From Bugulina stolonifera (taxonomy: Eukaryota; Bryozoa; Gymnolaemata; Cheilostomatida; Bugulidae), in assembly GCA_935421135.1 (NCBI GenBank), contig OW285187.1, positions 31,498,818 to 31,562,817 of the forward strand: 64,000 nt of DNA, given 5' to 3'. Shown here piece after piece: positions 34,087 through 46,700 of this stretch. A program made the translations under genes and the position numbers. The notes beneath the pieces were generated by a model. The model had not been told where the DNA came from, ran no database searches, and saw only the letters and a program-made list of their open reading frames with translations. Numbering within the stretch: position 1 is the stretch's first letter; every line of letters starts with the position of its first letter.

Positions 34087-37000
34087 TTATTTAAATGAAC
34101 CTAGTCCTGCAAAAGCACTATCTGCTCTCTGTTGCATAGCCTGCTGCTGAGGTGTCTGCTGTCTGGGTACTTGAGTATAAGTCTGGGTTGGTAGCCCTGT
34201 GTGAATAACAACAATCTACATGTAGCAGAATCAACAACTTCTACCAACAAGGGGGGGGGGGGGGGAGTGTGGGTGAAGCGTTCGAGGATTGTTTCAATAA
34301 TATCGCAGTATATTATTATTATATCATGCAAACGATAGCAGCAGCATCATTTAATGAATTCATGTCAGGCAGGTTTTTTTAGCATTCCATTCAAATTAGT
34401 CCACTCACCCATCATAGGCATTCCCATGGCTCCTGTAGACATCATGGGTTGCTGCTGTGGCGCCATCATGCCCATGTGGCCAGACATCATTGGCTGCTGA
34501 GGCATCATATTCATTGGACCAGAAGACATCATTGGTGCCTGCATACCAGGATGCATCATCGCTTGTGACTGCATCTGAGGAGCCAAACTCCCTTGATTAG
34601 TACTTCTTATTGGACTATCTGTAGGCATATAACAATTCATTCAAATCTGCTCCTTGATGGCAATGAATAATACAGACGAAACACCCCAAACTAGTGAAAG
34701 TAGGAGAGTAGGTTATTTCGGTCACCCATTATTGTTCACATATATGGTTATCGCATCTCCAATGATCATGAATAAATGTGAACCCATGATGAGGACACGG
34801 TTCTAGGTGGGCTGTCTCTACTGGATCATTGTTACATCTGCTTCATAGCATGAACAGACTGATGATAACACTTTGAATATGAATTGAAAGTATTTCTCTG
34901 CATGTACATTAACAAAGTTCCACTTGAAATGTAGGTTTTGAAAAGAAGCTAATAAACCATTGGAGCAAAAATAAAATACTTGACCTGAGATCTGACAACT
35001 GATTGGCCGAAAGCTACCGAGACACAAAGAAAATGCATTTCAAATTACTTTCTTGGTGGGCATCGGTCTATGAGCACTGACAGCACACTGATTACTAGAA
35101 TGGAGTAACAATGAAATGCATACATTACATGTACATCGCTAACTCAAGTCCATACCACATGCTATTGTAGAATTTAAACAATAACTCACTAGCTAGCTGG
35201 TTCATACTTGGAGCTGCAGGCTTCTGCTGAGCTCTGCCCAGATTGTCCAAGTCAATGTTTACTTTCACTCCTGTATTGTTCCACGTTGAAGGTGCTTGCT
35301 GGAAATACAAGTACTGACTGCTAGGAACCTTTCTATCTCATATAAATCCTGAACTACATGTAGGATCAAAAGTATAATTTCTGCTAAACTAAGTGAAAAT
35401 TAAATGGTAACTTACTGCAGGTGAAGTTGTTGATGACATCATAGACATGGCATTATTTGACTGGGCTGACAATGCAGGGTTATTGAGCTGTGTGTAGGGA
35501 AGTGACATGCCCATTACACCACCACTCATCATGTTATTAGTGCCTGCCATGGGAACAGTGTTGGGCATCATCATAGTATTGGTTGGTTGGAGTGGCTGAG
35601 AGCTGACTGGCTGTGACATTGGTGACGCCATGTACCCAACATTGACTGGATTGGGCTGCACAGCTGGGGCTGGTGCACCAAACATATCGTCACCCATAAG
35701 TATGTTGGCACTGTTAGGTTGCTGTGACATGGTGTTTGTGTTGGAACTCTGTAATACATATGGGATATCTTATGGATCATAAGTCGGCATTATAGAAAGT
35801 GGTGAATATAATTAAAAGTTTTCTGCTCAATGTTAACATTCATGGACAAGAGTAGATAACTCTAAACTGCTTTGTTTTTGCTGACCAATTCAACTTTACA
35901 CCATTACTGTGAGAGGGGAAACATATAATAACTACTGGCATATTACCTATTTTGAACGTACAACTTGCAAGCATAACACTTACACCTAAAGACAAGCCCT
36001 CCAGATCATCTAATAGGTTAGGTGCTGGGTTGTTAGTCTGTGAGGACATAGGCTGCTGCATTGCAGAGGGTACTGTGGGGCTGCTGGGACAAGATGGTGG
36101 CGATGGAAAACTGGCGCCAGCAAAGTCAGCAAACTCCCCATGTCTATGGAAAAGGATACAAAGTAACTAAGTATGCACTACAGACTGTTGCTAGATCCCA
36201 CATACATGGATATACTCTAAAAACTCTTACAGTTGTATATTAATTCTCCATCCAATTCCACCAGATTCTTACTGTAATATGAATGAATAACAAAGGGAAA
36301 TAACTTCCACTACTGCCTGTAGGTTACCACAACTAGAATACCGACAGTGCTTATGGTGCCTCTATACCCTCCCCACCAACATGTGCTGGTCCTAACTTCA
36401 ACCACATCTATGTACAACAGTATAACTTACTGATTATTTGTGGAATCATCTGCTCCAAATTTGGAAAAATCTGCGAACTCATCGTCTATAAAATTCATAC
36501 ACAAAGAGAAATTAACTTTACAGAGCTTCAGCATAAAACAACAACTTCATGCATATACTTGCGTATTTGATGTAGCTCATTGCGGCTTTCACAATAATAA
36601 AAATAAATAAAATAAAAAATAAACTTCTTGCATAAAAAAATATCATAACCATGTAGGCATAGACCAACCAACCTGCTTTATTTGTGGTATTTTTCTTTGT
36701 AGCACCATTAGTTGAGGTTCCACGTGGGTTGAAATCGTCATCATCATCTTCATTGTCTTCAAATTTCGTACTCTGCATTAAATCAAATTATTATGTTACT
36801 CTGTACTCTATTAACTTAACTTCAATATGACTTTGAATGTCATTTATTGTACCACATAAACCACTCAGATAAACCATTCATCCACCTTCCCACCAATTAT
36901 AAAAGATATCTTACTTTTCTAGTGTATGTGTGTGATGGACTTCTATCATTGTTACGAGATCCGTTACTAACATTATCAAAGTCGTCTTTGTAGCCTCTAC

Positions 37001-40000
37001 TCTCATAATTACTTCTTCTATTGTAGTCATAATCGTCATGGAAATCGTCCCCTCTATACACATATATACCAGCACATTAGTCTTACAAGTACAAGTTGTG
37101 TTGGCATACCACAACTGGGGAGTAATAGACTACAGTCAGAGTCTAGTCTACAGTGTTAGTGTACATTTCAATCTCATGCTAAATTAATGAGAAATAGAAG
37201 GGATATGTAATGGAATCACATGCGATTGCCAGCATAGACAAATGGAGAGAGTATATACAGTTTAACCAACTAAATGTTCGATATCCACATACGTATGTAA
37301 GCTGACACTCACCCGTACTCATCTGGTCCCCCACTCTCATATGTCTTCTTCCTACTATTCCACAGATCCTTAACTGTACTGGTCACCTTGTCAAGTGCTT
37401 GCTCTGCAGGATTCATCCTTCTGTTTCGTGGTCCATCAAAGTCGTCTATGTCCCCCATTTTAGACCGTCTGGATCCACCACCATACCCGCCTCCTCCCCC
37501 ATAACCTCTGCCTCCATAGCCAAAGTCATCTACTAAATAATTACTATCTAGTTTTACTGTGAGCAGTAGAAGACAGACAGATAGATGAGAAAAGCAGTAG
37601 TCTATGACAAAGATACAAACATCCGAGGAATATGGGTGGCATATTGTATTGGCTATTTGAAAATTACATACTATAGAGGAAACGACTTCCCATTACAAGC
37701 CAGTTTGGTACAATAACAAGCCACTGTTGATCTGGTCTACTAGGTGCTTTTATTACAGGCTAGAAGAACCAGATAACCAGTCTTACCATGACCTCCTGAG
37801 ACACCCACATACTTGTCTTTCAACTTCCTCGCCTTTTTACGCTCATCTCTCAAACGTTCATCATCACCGAGAATATCCAGGATTTCCTTCACTTTGGTTC
37901 TCACTATAAAGTCAGAGAGACAACTAGCTGTTTAACTAAACCAACATGAACTCCTTCACCAACACCACACATTGTATGTTATAAACAGAAGATTCAATTA
38001 AATGTCATAGAAGGAGTATTTGATGGTGGCAAGTGATAATCCACCCTCCAGAAAGTAGCTCTGTATGGGTGCATATACAAATCTTATTTATAAAGCAACT
38101 TTTCCAGAATTGTTATCAATAATGAGAGGCAATTGTTGTGGGGAGGTCCATCTGCACATAGGCTATAAATGTAGGATCCACATGTAGATATTACAGGTGG
38201 TGGTAGTAAGCCAAAGGCACAGCGCACTATCTGCTAACATTAACTACTTTCTGTACTAGAATAACCTTACCATTAACTCCTTGGTCCCTATTATGCTCAT
38301 CAGTGAATGTGTAGGATTCGAGTTGTCTCATATCATAGATGTGTTCCCGAGCCGATGAGACAACTCTCTCTGAACCATTTCGTATCAAATTTGCCAGTAA
38401 CAATAGTGACTAAAACATAAACTAGTCATGGTTATAATTATTAGACTGCATTACGTATGCTCCTAGTCCTACTAATTGTTATCTGTTAGCCTGTTATTAG
38501 TATGCTGGCAGGACATCTTTACTCTGGAATGGTAGACCTGGTAATGCTGATAATCATAGGAAACTATATCATTATTTGTACCATAGAATGATATACTGTA
38601 AAAGTACTACAGTTATTATTATAATGTATGTATAGTTACTGCTGTACAAACAGCTCTATAAATCAACACTTCTCTTATCTCTGATCTATCTAACAATGGC
38701 AAACATTATACAGTATAGGAGAGGTCTAGCAGGATAACTAGAAACACATGAATATGTTTCCACTGATAAGACAGCAGTATTGTAATTATGTAGCAGAACT
38801 ACTACTAGCTTGGCTAATGTACAATTGATTAGATTCTCATGTATTGGAAATAATCATTATCTTATCATTAAAATGATCTGACAGCTAACTCCACTAGTAG
38901 GGAGCTTCTATTATATATCTACAGTTTCACCAACCTTATATACTCTACGCCAGTCCCTTCGGTTCTCATGGAACATTCTCTTCCATAGCATACCCATTAT
39001 TTCGGGAAATGCTTCATAACTGTTTGTAAGTTGAGCTATTTCGGACATAAGAGATCCATGTGGTCCCCAAGCTTGATCATTAGTAGCTTCTCGTACCTTA
39101 GACTCCGCTTCTGTGTAGTTCATCACCACATTGGTCCTGTATCAATCAGAAGAGTGAACAATAATATATCACACGGTAGAGCCAGCTTCGTATTCGGATA
39201 CAAGCTAGTATGTAACTAACTATAGCTTTGTGATGGTATTGCTACAGAGTGCGTCAGCAGATTTCCTAAACTTCCAACAGCAGTCTCCATATTGACCACC
39301 TTATTAGTCTAACACTAATGCCACGTTGGGTAGCAGTGAACACAGTGCAGTGGGAGATGATAAACACCAGCTTAAGAGTGGAAAATAGCTATGCTGACAT
39401 GACTTTTTAGCCTAGTTCTGATGGCAATAATGCATAGAAAATGCTTTAGCATTAAAAATGTTTACAAATAAATACACCCCTATAAAATCAGTTCAATATA
39501 AATATATAACATATAACCTATTAATGATATTATACATCTAAAGGTTAGGGTAGACTGACATAATGAAGATCTCAATGGAACAACAACGGGTGTGCGATCA
39601 TACAATTATTGGGGAGCAGCCCTCCTGGAGATGACTAATAACAAAAACAGGTTGGGATAACTATAATACTAAAATATATTAGCTCTAGATGTCAAGTAAA
39701 AATCCTATAAGTGTTATCCAATAGCCTATAACAATCCTAATGACAATTTTTGATGGATACATTATGAGTAAAGTAAACCACACCACCACCTACAGAGATT
39801 TCTGCTAAACTAACATCAATATCAGGGTCGAACATTAGGTGAATAAAACACCAATTTACTTCCACTTACGATAGAGGACCAATAAAGCGCCCCAGCAGTA
39901 CACACCAGAATAGTCAAATCTAGAGTAAGCACACAATGAATAATATGAGTTGAGCTCAACAAAAAATAACTGGCATAATAATTTGGCATTTGCTTCATTA

Positions 40001-41303
40001 GTGGTTTGATAAATGCCCTGGTACCATTCTAGTATTGCAACAATAGGCCATAGCCTATAATAACGAATGACAAATTAATAAATATAAATAATGATGAAGC
40101 CCTTTGAGGGGTGAAGTAAAATTGAAAACAAATTCATATTGTATGCAAAAATTTTTTAGAATATTTCTCATTATTGAAGCTAATGCTAATGCAGAACAAA
40201 ATTCTAGGTTATTAGTAAACTCGATTGATTTCTCAGGGCACTATTCACTAACTCTGAAGCATCCAGATGCCATGAAGCACCCGCTCTCTGTGCGCATTCA
40301 TATTTGATATTAAACTTGCCAATAAGTCTAGGCCTACCCTACCGGCATTAACACCATGACCACTTTTCACTAAATTGCACCTCCCTCAAACACAATTAGA
40401 CTAGACTTCAATTCAAATTTTGTGCCATAATTTAGTATGTAAAACTGAGTCACTAGTACTGTGACTATCATTAAGGCTAACTTGACTATAACTCTAACAG
40501 GGAATTAGATAAGTCTAAAAAAAATTAAAATCAAATGCAGATAAATTGAATGAAACGTTAACATCAACATGAACATAGCAAAAAATGTTATATTCAATAT
40601 TGTTATTATTATTATTTATAACCATTATGATTAATTACATTATAACTAATATAAATTTAATTAGTAGGCCTAATAAATAATTTAATAACAATTATTCTTA
40701 TCGCTGCAGCAAGCATAGACACTTAACACTATCCTACGACTATGAATATGATATTTATTTAATTTAAATTTATTAGTCTGTATTGTAGGCTACATTTATA
40801 TTAATATAATATTTATTTAATGTTAATAAGTAACACTTAAAGTGTACTTTACTAACTTAGGTTAATAAAATATTATTCAATAGCCTATTTAATTTATATC
40901 ATATCATTCAATATAAAATAATAATTATAATATTAATTATTATATTAATATTATATAACTATATTATAATTATAATAATAATTGTATTTTAATATAAATA
41001 AATATTTATATTTAATATTAATTAATATTTAATAAAACATAACCTACATGGTGATGGTTAGCCGATATTTTTTACTTCATTATGATTATTAGCATTTGTC
41101 GCACTCATACTGCGATTAAATAGCCTATTTATTGGGTAGTACAATGGGAAAGAAAACAAGCTGAAGTAATCTAATTTCTATTGACGATCACTAAATTACA
41201 GTTGAAGTAGGCGTTACCAGTATTGATTTTTCTACTAAATTTACATAAACTTATATCTAGCAAAAACTTACACTTTATCGGCAATTTCTTTTACTTTCCA
41301 CAT
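34087..41303 (-). CDS. CLINT1: Clathrin interactor 1 / epsinR (ENTH-domain adaptor)
   Basis: Fifteen minus-strand exons keep frame to about 641 aa (human 625): 41272-41303, 38935-39136, 38271-38409, 37787-37903, 37313-37532, 36915-37053, 36673-36772, 36431-36485, 35984-36143, 35416-35748, 35190-35298, 34409-34618, 34087-34196 are clear, and the splice phases account for the whole protein. The ENTH domain (about 1-150) starts MWKVKEIADKVTNVVMNYTE and includes WGPHGSLMSEIA, NLIRNGSERVVSSAREHIY and ERLRDERKKARKLKDKYVG. The rest is low-complexity: a Gly/Tyr-rich segment, two EFADF motifs of the kind that bind gamma-ear adaptors, then a Met/Gln/Pro-rich tail with PSTWNNTGVKVNIDLDNL matching CLINT1. 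EpsinR acts in clathrin traffic between the trans-Golgi network and endosomes. Correction to the count: thirteen exons are listed, and I found no need for others. Confidence 0.9.
34251..34265 (+). repeat. G15 homopolymer in the last CLINT1 intron
   Basis: Fifteen consecutive G on the plus strand, about 55 bp from the acceptor of the final CLINT1 exon. The CLINT1 transcript therefore carries C15 as part of its pyrimidine-rich intron end. It is slippage-prone and may be mis-sized in the assembly. Confidence 0.8.
39137..41271 (-). other. CLINT1 intron 1, AT-rich
   Basis: A 2.1-kb first intron separating the initiator exon from the ENTH body. 40580-41040 is almost pure A+T (TTTAATATAATA type). 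No exon seen on either strand. Confidence 0.55.
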
Positions 41304-41539
41304 GTTTACAGCTTGGAATTACAGTGGTGTACTAATTTATAGTCACTTAAAATGGATGAGTGAAAACAAGCCAGATGTTGCCAGATTTCTATTGGTATCA
41401 AACAACTCCCTAAAGCCTCATCTTGTCAGCTACGTTGGATGTGATTACAATAAATAGGTAGAAAGATGGGTCAAGGACGCTTTGCTAAGTCTTGAATACA
41501 AAAATGTACCTGACGTTTACCGACATAATTCTCAGCCAA

Positions 41540-41621
41540 GCAGTCGTGGCCGAGTGGTTAAGGCGATTGACTAGAAATCAATTGGGCTCTGCCCGCGCAG
41601 GTTCGAATCCTGCCGACTGCG
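41540..41621 (+). tRNA. tRNA-Ser (anticodon AGA)
   Basis: An 82-nt class II tRNA. The acceptor stem GCAGTCG pairs with CGACTGC and the discriminator base is G. The A box is TGGCCGAGTGG, the anticodon stem TTGA/TCAA carries loop CTAGAAA with AGA at 41573-41575, the variable arm is GGGC-TCT-GCCC, and the T arm GCAGG-TTCGAAT-CCTGC contains a perfect B box. No intron, and no encoded CCA as usual in eukaryotes. It lies 236 bp upstream of the CLINT1 start codon, in divergent orientation. Confidence 0.97.
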
Positions 41622-41625
41622 AATA

Positions 41626-41631
41626 TTTTTT
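41626..41631 (+). terminator. Pol III terminator (T6) of tRNA-Ser
   Basis: A run of six T begins five bases after the tRNA 3' end, the expected Pol III stop. Confidence 0.85.
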
Positions 41632-43794
41632 GCAAAACCAAAAAACAATTTTTCAATATTAGTTCTACAATGTATAATGATAAGAAGTTGTCCTCTCAAA
41701 AACCTAAAATTTATGGAACCATCTGTAGCTTACCATACACCACATCGCTTCAAATGCACTTTTTTTAAATAAATCCATTGACAACTAGTGTCCACAATCA
41801 ATATTATGAAACAGAGTGGTAACATTCAAGACAATGTACAATTATGACATCTATGTAAATTGTAACAATATAATATGTACACTGTGTATAGTTCAATTTG
41901 GCATCCGTTTCCCTCCCCACTCTGGGGTCACATACATGTATATGTTAATAATGAATGTGGTTTATCCTTTGCATCACATGAAATATCCTATGGGTGTGTG
42001 TACATAAGTCGTACTCAAATGTATGGTGCATGTGTATGTATATTATTATGGTATATAGCTGCATTTAAAGTACCAAACTGGAAATTAGAAGTTGTTTACA
42101 TTGCTTATAATATTGTATTCAGTATGCATTCATGTATTCACATTATTACTGTCTTGTCTGCACTTCATACTAGCATCACAACATCGTTCCTGATCTCTAA
42201 GTCGCCATACTTTTCCTCTCTGTCTAGCAATGTGGTACTTCAACTTATGGTATAAACACATGAATATATTGATGTTGTATTGCATTGTTTTATTGTAAAC
42301 TATACAGTGTATATATATATACAAATCTTTTTCTTTATTTACAACAATAAACATCAGTTGTATGTATTGTATTTGCATCTTCTCAACACTATCAATACTG
42401 ATTTACCGTAAATTGTAACAAATAAAATCTCTTTTGTGCAGGCTTGCCAAGTTCGGCTGATGAAAATCAGGGAGATTCAGCATTTGGGTGGGGGGTGTCC
42501 ATTTTGGGCGAATTACCAAAGTTTGAGTTGAAAATCAGGGAGTCTCCTGTGGAATCAGGGAGACTTGGTAAGCCTGCTTTTGTGTCTTCAATGGGTAGGT
42601 TATTCGCACCGTTCAAGTTATTAATATTTTACTTCGAAGTTATCTTATCTTGAATTGTTTATAAGCTGAGAGAGGGCAACTTCTAATTACAATCTTTGAA
42701 TTGAAATATTAAGACTACAAATTAATTTCTTTGAAATGCAAATAGTTTACCAACAGGCAATATGTAAACAGTTTTCTGTTTTTTCATCATTGTGGTGCAT
42801 TTAATCATCCTACTTAATGGACTCAGACAGCCGGAGTTTATATGAATGATAGGAATTGACCCTTGAGTGGAAGTATTAGTATTTACTATATATACCTTCC
42901 AAGAGAGGGTGGAGCTCTGAAGCTCTGTCTGCTTAAAGACCATTGCACTCTCCTGTAGCCCGCTTGCTAGTTTTACAAGTAATATTCTTTACCAAATAAA
43001 TCCATCATGTCCTATTGTCCTTGCATTAGAGAGAATATAGGTTGTTAATTATGCTTTTGGTGTGATAAAGATCATTTGCCACATACATGGCAAATGATTG
43101 TTACGTGCACATGATTTACTACAATAATCTGAAAAGTTCCGAGTATTATTGTTGATTGCTTACATATGCAAGTACATGACGTATACCACACAGTAAGAAA
43201 CATGTCTGAGTATCAGATCATTCCATATTTTTTATCCGCTATTCCACAAAAGAACATGTGCATATATGAACTACCCATCCCCATTGGTTAATATATGGTC
43301 ACATGTCTACATACCAAGTTATTTCCCCTTGTCCACCTATCTTCTGTTCAATTCACCATAACAGGTAGTAGGGATCGTTGCTAAAATAAATTTGACACAT
43401 AGTGGATATTAGTATAACATTCATTAGTACAAACTTTGGCTGAGATGGTCACAGAATAAGGTAAGAATACTATATTATGGTAATATTATATAGAATAACA
43501 TGCCTGAAAAATGTGACTTTGAGTAACTAAGTTAAATAATAGTGTTGAGTATTGTATCTTTCCTTTTGCTCTTGAAATATAATCCAAGTATGATTTACCT
43601 TCTCTATGTACGTTAAATTTTTCCATGTTAGGGGTCTGAGAGTGTACAATGCTGCTGTTTCTGGCATTGGTTCGAAATAGTTGCTAGCATTCCCATTACA
43701 TCAAACAAGTTTATTGGAATCACTTGGCAGGGTAAAAGTTGAAGATGAAATATACATGTACATGTGTGTATAATTTGATTGCAGAATAATTAGA
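41632..43794. other. Intergenic, containing one hAT-type MITE
   Basis: Apart from the element at 42439-42576 I see no exon. Small frames between 41816 and 42255 are low-complexity and unsupported. A CAG acceptor ten bases before the macroglobulin ATG suggests that gene has a 5' UTR intron starting somewhere in this region. Confidence 0.5.
42439..42576. mobile_element. hAT-type MITE, 138 bp
   Basis: Termini CAGGCTTGCCAAG and, inverted, CTTGGTAAGCCTG (one mismatch) are flanked by an exact 8-bp duplication CTTTTGTG at 42431-42438 and 42577-42584. CAG-starting short TIRs with an 8-bp duplication are hAT hallmarks. The inside contains AAAATCAGGGAG twice and encodes nothing, although a 69-codon frame happens to cross it. 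Confidence 0.75.
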
Positions 43795-46700
43795 ATGGCA
43801 GGCATAACTCATTCACTATTATCTTACACTATCATAGCCCTAGCGGCTTCAGTGTATGGAGTAGCCACACAGGGGGTAATAATACCCCAACCGTAAGTAG
43901 CCACACCCGTAAGTAGGGTTATTGCTATTTGCTAAAGCTAAAGAATGGTTAAATAAATCTACAGAATCTTGTATACCTATACTAATTGTGTTTCATATTA
44001 TCATTAACTGTATTTTGAAATTACATCAAACTATTCGAATTTATGAACTCTATTTAGTACTCGGAAATTCTGTTATGATTGCTGACAGAATATAAGAATA
44101 AATAGGTGTATATAAAACATTGTTTGTCAAAACTCCAAATATTTTGATACAGCTTTCAGAATTATTATATTATGATAGCACATTTAAATTTCGTTGTCTT
44201 GCTAGAAATATATTACAACTACATGTAGGCCAGTACTTTGAAAGAAATATTAATAAATAGAGATTTTGATACTAAATAAAATACAGCAAGTGTAATGGGT
44301 GTATAATGTTAGCAAAATGCACGCTGCCACAGCATGCATCAAATTTCATACCGCTCAAGTGTTGTCCAGGATGTAAGTTTTCTACTGTTCTTGTCATTTT
44401 TTGTTTGTTTTATGACATGAAACTTTAATTTTTGACTCTTTGGATTTTTCTACTAATTGCAATCATTTTAAACAGCATTTTAAAATGCCATGTTTGAAGG
44501 TGAATACAATAGAGTATGGAGAATTTTTTTATGATGAATTCTATAATTATTATGGCTATGAGTAATATATTTTATGTATCTCCTTGGTTAAATGGCAGGA
44601 AATAGAGAGGCACATCATATTTGATATACCGTAATTAGCTCACCTCACTAATCTCTGTAAATATATTGTGCAAATATGAAGTAATTTTGATACCTACTGA
44701 TATGCTTACATATATCTACCAAAATATACCATCAGGTATCAATATAATGCTATAAACAAACTTTCTTATCAACTAGTTATTTTAAGCTCACTATAAGAGA
44801 GATAACCATGACGGAGAATCAAGATGGAATCTCACCCTACAGCTACTGTTGAGACCCTTTGGCTACTCACTGACTAATCATCGTTATTAGAAACTTTAAC
44901 AAAGTTTAGTCAGAAAATATTTTACTATAAGCATAGTATTTTGTCCATCTCCATTGTAGGCCTATAATTTGGGAAGATAATGCTGTAAAAATTCTTTGTT
45001 GCCAAAAATTAATCCCATTACTTCATGAATTTAGGAATATATTGATGAATATTTTCTGGTGTTAGAGTGTATTGTATGGAGTGTAGAATATTGGATCAGC
45101 ACCAGTGACCTTGGCATTGATCTCATGCCCGCAGCGCTCTAAGCCCAATGACATAATAAGGCTTCTTTTGCTTTTGTTGCAAAAAATTACTGGCAGTTAC
45201 AATGTACACTATATTCTACAAGTACATGTACTTTACTTTGCTGCTCAGTTTACTATTTGGATGATCCGTGTGTGAAACTAATGTCCCTCATTGGTTTACT
45301 GTTTTCCTATAAAACCTGTACAATACTGGATTGGTATGACAGCATCTTCACTTCATATTAATTTACATTTTTAGCACTCCAAAACCAAAGAAACAACATA
45401 ACTTGGCATGCTGTAGACTTTGAATTGAGACCAGCACTATCTATATTTTATAGTAAAAGCAAAGCTTTTGCAGAGAGTCTGCAATTTATAGAATGACTTG
45501 AATAGCTGCGTTTGTGTGTAACGTATTTATATAATATAATATTCAGCTAGTATTATAGTAGTATTAGTAGTATTATCTCATATTGTTTCTATATATTATA
45601 TATTATAATATATTTATGGAGAGTAGTACCCCTACAACCATTGACTCTGGTAGATTACATAATTATTTAGTAAATGCTGGGACTGAGCATTACTCGTACA
45701 TTGTAATACATTATATATATTGCAGGAATATTGTGAACTTGTAAGATGAACTATAGACTTTTACCCAGACACCCGTACTTATATATCTCTTCAATCTATT
45801 TTAGAACCTATGCTATTGTAACACCAACTAAAATCCGTCCTAACCAAGATTTCGTGGTATCGGCTACTATACTCAGGTTGGAGTTATCTGCTACATACAC
45901 TATAAGGGCAGTTGTACGATATTTAATAGACGATACCCATTCTGCGGAGATATGTAGTGACCAGCATACATTCACGAGAACAGGAACTCATAACCTCATT
46001 CTCAAGGTCTGTACAATGTCAATGCGTTGTCCGTAAAATATCATTATTTTCCTGTAGCAAAAACCTGACACTACTTTTAGTAGTATAAGTGTTCATCAAT
46101 TGAAAGTATGTGAGCTGCAACCTTCGTAACTGTGGCAGTATTACATTTATTAATATTTGCTCTGCACATAGCCTCTGTAGCTAGGCATCAGATAGTAAAA
46201 TAATTCTGCTGATCCTGCAGCTGTGTAACCAAAAAATAGTTGTTGTTGATTATAATGACAATGATTTTGAGTGACTTGTGGGTCTACCATAGCAATGTTG
46301 GGCATCTGCTGCCTTGAGGTTAGGGTTCAGGCATGCTGTATCTAGGATACTGGCAGTGTTGGGAATAGCATGCAATCAGGTCTTGCAGCTTTAAACACCT
46401 AGTAAGCATATATACAATGTACATGTAGAAGTGCCTTGGACACTGGTAGAGACATTATATTAATACATGGTGTATATATACATGTATGTAACATACCTGC
46501 ATAAAGTACACGGCATAATCCTATACATAAGTTTAATCCTACTTACCCCCTAATCTCAACCTGGTATTGTACATTTGCTTCACTAGTCTATTTTATAAGA
46601 ATACTAGTCCACTGTTTTCAGACGCCTCCTTCAATGACGGCAGGGAACTACACAATCAGGGTGTCAGGGTTCTCTGATGCGTCTCTAGAGGGAATGCTGT

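Noticed and set aside
42444..42653. 69-codon plus-strand frame beginning MPSSADENQG
   Set aside because: Crosses the whole hAT MITE and its flank; no family similarity or splice signals.
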